NCBI GenBank assembly: GCA_003116875.1
Contig: BCKT01000012.1
Location: 1,080,098-1,144,097 of the forward strand
Length of the DNA stretch: 64,000 nt
Direction: 5' to 3'
DNA from: Takashimella koratensis
Lineage: Eukaryota > Basidiomycota > Tremellomycetes > Trichosporonales > Tetragoniomycetaceae
Below, piece by piece: positions 55,290 to 64,000 of the stretch (the first letter of the stretch is position 1; the number at the start of each line of letters is the position of its first letter). A program made the position numbers and the translations under genes. Below the pieces are notes generated by a model, which was given only the letters and a program-made list of their open reading frames with translations, did no database searches and had not been told where the DNA came from.

Positions 55290-56494
55290 ATGGTCTCCTC
55301 AATCCCTGTATTCGAAGCCGAGCACCTGCTGGGGTGCCAGAACAACCTTGGCGAGAGTGAGTGTCCTTGTTGGGTTGAAGCTGAACGCAGGCGTCACCTG
55401 GGATGCTCGCGCTAAGCTGTTGCATTGGATCGACATCGAAAAGGCCGAGATTCACTCGTGGGTAGCAGGTTGGAGACACACTAAAACCCAGGCTCGATCC
55501 CGTGGACAACTTTCACTGGGTGGAGCGGTATCCCGACCTCAATGGAATAGGATGCATCGTCCTCAGGAAGGACGAGGGGGTTAGTGGTTTGGAGTGACCT
55601 TGGCTGACACCAGTTCATCGGGAACTCTGTCCACGATATAGTGCTGTTTCCCAGACCCGTCCGACCTGAATCACCATCAACCATAGACCGCAAGATCACG
55701 CGGCTCTTGACTTCGCCAGTAGCTCCAGAGGTCCAAGAGTTGCGCAACTCTCGCTTGAACGACGGCGCATGTGACAAGCAGGGGCGATACTGGACTGGGA
55801 ATCTAACCCACCCGGTTCCAAGGAGCAGCGTTTGGAGGTGGGTCAAGCTTTAGGCGGGCTGACACCTTGCCAGACTTGATCAGGACGGCAAGTGTGAAGA
55901 AGTCTTCACTGGGGTTTGCATATCCAACGGGATCGAGTTCTCTCCAGACGGACGTACCATGTGTAGGTCTACCAAAGTGCCGTGACCTGACATCAGACCA
56001 CATCGACACGATCGTTCCCGGGATCTACCAGTACGACTACGACACCACCACCGGGACGCCGAACAACAAACGCCTGTTCGCGAGCACACCGGAAGAGCTC
56101 CGGAGCGATCGCCGGATGTCAGGGCTGTATGACGGGTTGTGCGTCGACGCTGCGGGGAATGTGTGGGCTGCCGAACTCGGCTCGTCGACAATCATCGGGT
56201 TCAGGCCAGATGGGAGCGTTATCTGTGCCGTTCGAGTACCTCAGTGCACAACGGCAACGATCTGCTGCTTTGGAGGTGGGTACTCTGCGCGTCCGGAGCT
56301 GATTGTCAGGTGAGAATCTGGATATGATGTACATCACCTCGGGCCATTCAAAGTACGCAATCATGGGAGATGTGCAGGAACAGTATCCGTGGTCGGGGGA
56401 TCTGTTCCAGTTCAGCTTTGAACCCGGGACAGAAGCGAGAAAGCTATTGGGAGACGAGTGGTCTGGTGGTGAAAGGAATAGGTACGACGGATAA
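55290..56494 (+). CDS. SMP-30/gluconolactonase/LRE-like lactonase
   Basis: Six-bladed beta-propeller hydrolase with a metal site, acting on sugar lactones or similar esters. ATG at 55290 (MVSSIPVFEAEHLLGCQNNL) is joined by a 34-nt intron (55357-55390) to SVTWDARAKLLHWIDIEKAE. Following exons: LDPVDNFHWVERYPDLNGIG, RLNDGACDKQGRYWTGNLTH (conserved Asn-Asp metal motif), GVCISNGIEFSPDGRTM (NG-x-x-x-S-x-D), YDGLCVDAAGNVWAAELGSS (metal Asp), then ENLDMMYITSGHSKYAIMGD and DLFQFSFEPGTEARKLLG. Propeller motifs are all present. Exon edges in the middle third (55455-55640) are less certain. Same strand and close to the GliT-like gene (143 bp) and the MDR pair. Confidence 0.88.
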
Positions 56495-56679
56495 GGTTTG
56501 ATAAGATCATGTAGTGTTGTCATCGCGCTCAAAGGGCGTGATCCATAGAGATCCAACGCTCGAGGGGGCGAGGAGCTGCACTTCAATCCCTGCAAAGGTA
56601 TAAATGGACCTCTGCACCAATCGATGAGACTTCATTCTGCCTTGTGGTCCACCACCTCCACCACCTGCACCTACCCAGA

Positions 56680-56986
56680 ATGTCCTTTCCAAAAACTCAC
56701 CGTGTTTGGTTGTTGAGAACTCGCCCGGCTGCCAAGACCATCCCAAACACCTTTGAGCTCTCCACTAGAGAGACACCGTCCATTGTCAGTCTCCGACATG
56801 GCGAGGTCCTCGTCAAGAACACTCAAGGCGGTGGAAGACCTGTCCCAGTGGTTGCGCGAGGGAAAAATCACCAATACCCAGGGCGAGAGGGTCGTGGAGG
56901 CGGGCTTTGCACAGCTCTCAGAGGTGTTCAAGATGATGTTTACGGGCGTCTCACAGGGCAAGCTCATTGCCCAGGTGGTCGAGTGA
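56680..56986 (+). pseudogene. Internally deleted copy of the alkenal reductase
   Basis: ATG 56680 starts SFPKTHRVWLLRTRPAAKTI, closely matching the first 48 residues of the gene at 57511 (SIPQTHRVWLLKTRPTDKAA), up to GEVLVKNT. At about 56825 the sequence jumps to the last 54 residues in another frame: EDLSQWLREGKITNTQGERV and FKMMFTGVSQGKLIAQVVE, matching VEALTKWVKDGTISNTESET and YQKLFTGANRGKLITKLVE. Roughly 245 codons and all introns are lost and the frame is broken, so no enzyme can result. Located 525 bp before the intact copy. Confidence 0.88.
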
Positions 56987-57510
56987 ACGCATGCTCCGCT
57001 TGTGAGATCGGAGATAGCCCGCAGAGGAATGTCGGTGTGATGCAGAGACGCGTGAATGCCATGTAACTGTTTATCCGATGCCCTCCACCTCCGCTTGGGT
57101 ATCAAGGCTTGGGGCAGGTCTTTTGTTTGGATGACCAACGCGATCGTAGGCGAGATAAGTTCTGGTGACAGAGACATCTGATCAAAACATGTCCACTCCA
57201 GGTATGAAGGATGGATACAAGAGCGATAAGCATCGCGGGTGGAGGATCGGAGGTGGAGGATTGAAAGCCGAACGGGGCAAGCGAGAGTCGTCAGTGTGGA
57301 GGTCTTGTGGAGGTGGAGGAGGGTTGGTCGGTTAAGGCTTCGGAAACGAGTGATTACGCACCTAGAATCCGCCTTGGAATCCATCTGCCAGCAACGACGT
57401 CCCAAACTGCGTCACGCATGGCAGCGCATAAATGGGCATATATAAACAAGGCTCGTTGTCCTGTTTGAAGATGACATACATCACACCGCTCCCTCTATCG
57501 TCCGAGTACC
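56987..57510. promoter_or_regulatory. Upstream region of the intact alkenal reductase
   Basis: 524 bp. TATATAAACAA at about 57437-57447 is a likely TATA box, about 70 bp before ATG 57511. No gene supported. Confidence 0.5.
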
Positions 57511-58801
<1,291 letters not shown>

Positions 58802-58875
58802 CCCGAGGCGATGCGTTTACATACATTTTAATGCTGGTTCCAATGCTACAAGTTGACTGTTACACATGGTTACTC

Positions 58876-60536
58876 TCAGCCCCCGATCCCCTCCTCTGCC
58901 TTGCCACCTTGAGCCACCCCGACACTCGCGGGGGGTTTGTACTGTCCGAACCCTTTAGCCTCATACAGCAAGTCTGTCCGGATGACAATTTTACCTCCGC
59001 CCTCTCCGACCGCGCTGCCTTCGTGAAGAAGTGACCCCCTCGTGTCGCCATGGGCTGTCGTCAGCAACGTCTAATAGTAGACTCACGGAAACACAGTACC
59101 GCCCCCTGAATCGGCTTCACCCGTGTTGTTTCCATCACCCCAATGTGCGCCGACGGGAGGAAGAAGGTCGTGCACCCTGTGTCCTCTGGGATATCCGAAT
59201 TGAGATACACGAGCAGGGTGTAGCGCGACCACAGCGGATCATCGGGAGGTGACGAGCTGGCGTTAGCGCTACCCACGATGAGACCTACTCATGGAGGTAT
59301 TCTCCAGTGACTGGGTCGAGACCTGCCGCAGGCCACGCGCCATCGATGTGGGGCTGTACATTAGCACTCGAGCGAGAGGATACACTCACTCGGTAGACCT
59401 GGTGTTCAGTGTATTGATATACCCTGAACCTCGCGTTGATCCCCCTGACACTCCCACCCCCGTTTCCTTCCGCGGAGACTGGCGCTGATTTGGGTACAAA
59501 CGGCAAGATCTGGGAGTAGAAATGGTCCAAAAGCTGCTTGTCGGCAAGCCATACAAAGTTGCGTGCGAGTATCTACAGTGAGCAGCGTCAGGAAACGAAA
59601 CTCACTGACGACTTCATCCGTGCGGACCCCTCGGCAGCCTCGTCCTTCTCAAACCCTATGGCTTCTGCCGCTTGAACGATCTGCAAGCATTCCTCAGGCG
59701 TGAACACGTCGAGCACCATGAATGCGCCAGGAACGCCCGGAACATCAACTTTAGTCGGTTGTCGCGGTCGCGAGCTGCTCAGAGCGATGGCGCCTTCGGA
59801 CGATCCGTAGACAGTCGATGCATAGAGGTTAGGAGGTCGTCGAAGATGGGCAGGAGTGTGATGGACAGCTCTGAAGTTGGGATACGGTGAGGGTGCAGGT
59901 TGGCCCGCTACAAGTTAGTAGTGGTAGAGGATTGGACCTACCGTAGAGTGCACCCGTCTGCATCTTCTCCCAGACACTGATCTCTCCGTCGATAGGTCCG
60001 CGCGCCTTCCACACGGGCTTCATGCTGATCTCGACGTGATCTGTCGACGTGACTGGTGAAGTCCCAGCAATTCGCAAGATTAAGTCAAGGCAACGCATGG
60101 CATCTGCATCGCGCTCGTCATCTCTCGACGCCGTAGCATCACACTCGCGCACCCATCGCTGAAGGGCACCGAGCTTGGGCGGTACTCGGCGGGTGTACAT
60201 CTCGAAAAGGTGGATCAAGGCGTCGGTGAAACGATAGTCTTGAAGCGCCGTGGAGATTTTCGAGGTCAAAGAGGAGCCAAGTGCCGCACCTTCCGCAAGA
60301 ACACGGTAGAGATCGTGCGTGGCCCGCTTCAGCTCCTTCATCGACTTGTCCGCGAGCTCCTCGGGCTCATCACACAACGCCCGCAAAGTGCTGACGGTGA
60401 TGGCCAGGTCCTCGGGGGAGATAAGAGAGAGCGGGTCGTCATCATCCACCGGATCGGCGGGGATGATCTTGACTTGCTCCACGCGGCGGTTCTCCAAGCG
60501 ACGTCGTTTTTTTGCTTGCTCTGCGCGTTTGCCCAT
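58876..60536 (-). CDS. 2-oxoglutarate/Fe(II)-dependent oxygenase (prolyl-4-hydroxylase-like fold)
   Basis: ATG 60536 opens the basic MGKRAEQAKKRRRLENRRVE, a possible nuclear-localisation sequence, followed by an alpha-helical region of about 200 residues without a known domain. The catalytic part begins VPGAFMVLDVFTPEECLQIV and AEAIGFEKDEA. Iron ligands: His and Asp in YRPHIDGAWP, and the distal His in GSLLHEGSAV, with 2OG-binding Arg in GKIVIRTDLLYEAKGFGQY. SRYTLLVYLNSDIPEDTGCT and TFFLPSAHI form the core. The first intron (59908-59941) is 34 nt. Total length roughly 450 residues. The N-terminal helical extension is unusual. Substrate could be protein or small molecule; clustering with oxidoreductases hints at the latter, the basic N-terminus at the former. 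Confidence 0.85.
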
Positions 60537-61575
60537 GATCGGTGAAGAAGAGGGAGGATGAGCGGACGCCAAAGGCGGAAATTCTCCAAGGGTGGACAAA
60601 AATTTGGTTCCGCTGATGTCCTTGGGAGGACAACACGGCGGGGGATCCTCCCGAGCGAGGAGTTGCTGGACAGGACAGGACTGCATCCTTCTCAACACCG
60701 ATGGGGCCGAGACCAGTCTCAAGTCGCAGCCGATGCGCACTCGGTACCCTCCCCAGACACCTCCCGCACACGACGATCATCTGATCGACGTCGCGAGACC
60801 TGCGATCACGTGACAGCATGTTGATCCCAGCGGAAAGATTCGAGGCCTTGGAGATTCCCACGCTGGGGTACTCGTAGAGAGCGAGGTGCTGGTCGCCTTC
60901 CTCTAAACTGTGTCACTCGTGAAAGCGCCTGTCTCTGCAAGTCATACTGTAGGACAGTGCCTGGTCTCAACTGACCGCAACTTGCATCATTACTAGTCAG
61001 CGTTGGCGCTGGGGTCGTTTTCGCTTCAGGAAATCGAGCAAAGTCAACGCAGAACGTCCAAGGGGTTCAAGTTTTCTCGATTTTTGAAAGCTTCTAGTGA
61101 TCGAGATGTCCTGCAGTTGGCACGCCTTGGCGCTACGATTTGAACCGAAATGCAGGAAACTTGGTTTAAATATGGATTTAAATAACCCCGCTAGACATTT
61201 GGATTGTCGCAGGGTGCTCTCGGGCAACAAGCACCGCAAGCATCATCGGGAAGTGGTACCTGACCCGACACAGCTCCTTGGGCGTGATGCCGGCAGAGCG
61301 GGTCAGGAGCGTCATACGTCTGGCTGTGGGTTTTCCGTTCAGGGAAATTCAGCCAGGTGCAGGCCGCACTGAAGAGACTTCCGTACGCTGGCGGCCGGGG
61401 TTGCGGCCGGGGTTTGAAGGTGCAGTCGCAGATCAAAGAATCTGCATAGACGCTTCCGTATCGCTCATCCCCTCTTTCACCGAGAACGATGCAAACACCC
61501 TCTTTCATACAACATCACATACATCACCCCTTCCACTTTGTCTGTGCATCTCGACATCACTACGTATCATTCCTG
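60537..61575. promoter_or_regulatory. Divergent 1-kb intergenic region
   Basis: Between the oxygenase and the unrecognised gene. Several short frames, none with splice or domain support. ATGGATTTAAATA at 61169-61181 is AT-rich. Nothing further seen. Confidence 0.45.
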
Positions 61576-63538
61576 ATGGCGACGTACACCGGACCTTACA
61601 CGAACGATACGCCAGACCTCTGGATAGCGACATGGCCCTCGCTGGGCGTTCCTTGGCATGACACCGACAGGTCATCGCCTATCATTCGACACGATATATA
61701 CTTGGCCACAAAACGAGACGGCGCCGCTTCAGTGAACTTGACCGTTGACCCGTTCATGGGCAAACCAGCGAATCCGTTCGACTCGACACCCCCTGGTTGG
61801 CAGGGCTTTTATCCGAACTTGACTGCGGATCAAGTTGAGCAGTTTGGCAGGGCGACCAACCCCGAAGTCAACGTCCACCACCTCCCCAATCCTCGTGAGT
61901 GACCATCGATAAAATCGTACACAGTGCTGACGCTCAACACGTAGAATCCACCAGTGTAAGTGCGCCACGCGTTTGTAAAGCGGAGTTTTCTAATTAGAGC
62001 TGACCAGGGTTCAGGTTTTGTTCAAGCTCTTCGTACTTCAACACTCTCAACAATCACCTCATGACACCTATCACTGGCAGCCTATTCAACAAAGCTTGGT
62101 CAGATGCAACGGCCCATATGTGAGTCAATCTCTTTTCACCAGCTGACCTGACGACACAGCCCATAGAGCTCCTGATGAGAATCAGAAAGGCCAAAAAGCG
62201 GAAAGGCACTCCGACTCAAGCGACAGCCATCTAGTGAATGACTTCCCTTTTCCGCCCGCTAACAGTAGCATGCTACAGGCATCAGATATGATGAATACTT
62301 TCGAACTTGATGTACACTACTCGTCAATGTTCGGGATCATTCGAAGATCGTACGTGGCGCAGACGAAGGGCAAGGAGAATGGTGGCTCCGTGGACGAGGT
62401 ACGTCATCGTTCACGCACGGTCCTCCGTGGCGCGATCTTCTAACACTCGCGCAGGACCAGTCAGGCGCTTCCGAGGATGCACCACTCAACATCTCGTCCG
62501 ATCAAGCCGATGTACGTACTGGTGACTTGGGTTTGCTGACAGTTTAGGAACCTTTTGAAGACTATGAAGTAAGCCTCTACCTTCTAATCGTGCTAACAAC
62601 CGCAGCAGGCCGTCGCTGGCCCATCGAATCAGTTGGATTTCGCATCCCTCATACCACCATTTCAAATCCCGATCGAGAACCCACAGACTCACCGACATGT
62701 TTTATCGGTTCCCGAGACATCTCAAAGTTTTTACGCCATACGGGTCGCAAGCTACCTTGGACTGGATCATCGTCACCGGGGGTTCAACGAAGCACCAACA
62801 GAAATCGAGGCGCCTTTACAGTACTACACCGCAGCGCGCAAACGGATGATTATGGCGACGCGACTTCAAGAAGGGTGGACCGAAACATTGTCACACTTGG
62901 CGACACGTGCTGCCCACCGTCTTGAGGAGACAACAAGGAGGTTGAAACGATTCCCATCCCAGCGCCGGTACGCAGTGTACAACTTTCATGGTGGATACAA
63001 CGGCCCAGGCACAATCGTTGTCGACGGCTACGGCAACGTCATCGAGTTGAACGCGGACCCTGTGACTGGGAGGTCGGCGGAGCTGCACGACAACGTCGCC
63101 ATCCTCGCCCGTTGGGTCCACATGCAGGGAATCATGTCGAAAGAGCAAATCGGATACGACAGCAAAGCCATTCGCGAGGAGGTCTACGCCAACACCCTAT
63201 TCCCTTACTACCAAACTCTAACCGACCAGCCTCCAACTCCTCAGCAGATTGTCCGATTCTGGACTTTTCTCGACCTCGAGTATACCGAATACTGGTTCTA
63301 CTTTCTCCAAGTGGCCGATCCGGTCCCATTATATCGCATGACCCTTGCATTGCAGAGGCTGCAAACGATCCTCCAGCAGCTAGAGTCGGAATATCCGTTG
63401 GGCAACCCCCCATTACCAAGCATGCTGAGTAAGTACAACAAAGGTCAAAGCTGATACCACACAGTGCCTATCAGTCCAGAGAGAGCGTTTTGGTTCAGAG
63501 ACTTGCCAGAATTAGACGGCTCCGTGTTCGGGGTCTAG
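61576..63538 (+). CDS. Unrecognised multi-exon gene
   Basis: ATG 61576 opens MATYTGPYTNDTPDLWIATW. Exons: 61576-61894, 62008 to about 62118 (SYFNTLNNHLMTPITGSLFN), about 62167-62398 (MLQASDMMNTFELDVHYSSM), 62455-62511, 62548-62568, 62609 to about 63429, and a last exon ending DLPELDGSVFGV at TAG 63536-63538. A 9-nt extra exon at 61945-61953 is possible. The main exon has HVLSVPETSQSFYAIRVASY, RRYAVYNFHGGYNGPGTIVV, VVDGYGNVIELNADPVTGRS and a helical TRAAHRLEETTRRLKRF segment. About 530 residues, no signal peptide, no membrane helix. No known domain is recognised. Two short symmetric exons (57 and 21 nt) encode an acidic linker. Reality of the gene is well supported by splice consistency; function unknown. 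Confidence 0.65.
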
Positions 63539-64000
63539 TTCGTCGTCGCATGGATGCATTATGAATGTGCTGGCAGTGTAGAAGGGTATACAGAGACGTC
63601 ACGTCCGACATCGTGAAGTGGATGCGTATGTGGGAAACCGAGTCATGTGAGCATATCCAGAGTGGTCCTTCAAATAGCGATACAAAGTGGCGTCAAGTCA
63701 GCCTGCCTGGGCTGATGGACAGTAACGTGCTTGGAGGCGGGATGCAGTTCCTAGGCGTCTCAAACGCTCGACAGAGTTTAAGGGGTTCATCCGCATGATC
63801 TCTACGATAGAGGGGGCCCTTACTGGTGAGAGAATCGTGTAGTCTGGTGACGTCGTGTTGGTGACCTCATCAATTCCCCCGCGTCACCGTTTAGTCACGG
63901 TCCTTCTCCCCATTGAAAGAGGTGACTTGCCTCCTTCGGGCTTGCTTTCGTTGGATGACATGAATGGGGGTGGAGTACATATGTGGCTGTTGTCAGTCGG
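63539..64000. other. Terminal intergenic stretch
   Basis: 462 bp at the right edge; a 77-codon frame at 63565-63798 is not supported. Probably the 3' flank of the preceding gene. Confidence 0.45.

Noticed and set aside
61945..61955. 11-nt micro-exon in the unrecognised gene
   Set aside because: Including all 11 nt breaks the downstream frame; direct joining of 61894 to 62008, or a 9-nt version, is required.

Overview
The window looks like nuclear DNA of a basidiomycete yeast, most probably a Tremellomycete (Cryptococcus/Tremella relatives). The evidence is intron-dense genes on both strands with GTGAGT/GTAAGT donors and CTRAY-type branch sites, pyrimidine-rich leaders, and families typical of that group: an EDEM-type GH47 mannosidase, a macrofage-activating-glycoprotein-like GPI protein and small secreted proteins. 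I see no rRNA, tRNA, CRISPR array, transposon or prokaryotic operon. All gene models below were spliced by eye, so exon edges are predictions.

Layout. 0-6 kb: amino-acid permease (cut by the left edge), Zn2Cys6 transcription factor and divergent RidA, a plausible amino-acid utilisation group. 6-12.5 kb: six same-strand, almost intronless members of an orphan protein family (five complete-looking, one fragment); this is the most unusual region. 13-20.5 kb: small hypothetical gene, EDEM mannosidase with a PA domain, transaldolase. 22-34 kb: membrane protein, amidase, MFS transporter, ADP-ribosylglycohydrolase and a second single-pass cell-surface protein. 35-41 kb: tiny membrane protein, HpcH/HpaI aldolase, intronless LLM flavin monooxygenase and quinone-oxidoreductase-like MDR protein. 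43-46 kb: two tandem small secreted proteins and a decayed third copy. 46-48 kb: GPI glycoprotein. 49-60.5 kb: a dense run of accessory metabolic genes (DHA2 transporter, carboxypeptidase S, GliT-like disulfide oxidoreductase, SMP-30 lactonase, MDR alkenal reductase with a broken neighbouring copy, 2OG-Fe(II) oxygenase). 61.5-63.5 kb: an unrecognised gene.

Main points of interest. The 6-12.5 kb array encodes paralogous proteins of about 220-240 aa with a shared N-terminal AST/CST-L-T block and a C-terminal hydrophobic-W-x-x-P block, and four of the five intact genes have an ACAAAGG element about 180-200 bp upstream of the start. The 49-60.5 kb genes look like a small uncharacterised metabolic cluster without a recognisable backbone enzyme. 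Introns fall into two length classes: 31-47 nt in many accessory genes and mostly 50-170 nt in the conserved housekeeping genes. Several duplicates are caught in the act of decay (P4 at 10 kb, secreted copy 3 at 45.4 kb, MDR copy at 56.7 kb), and one secreted paralogue may have turned a frameshift into an intron.
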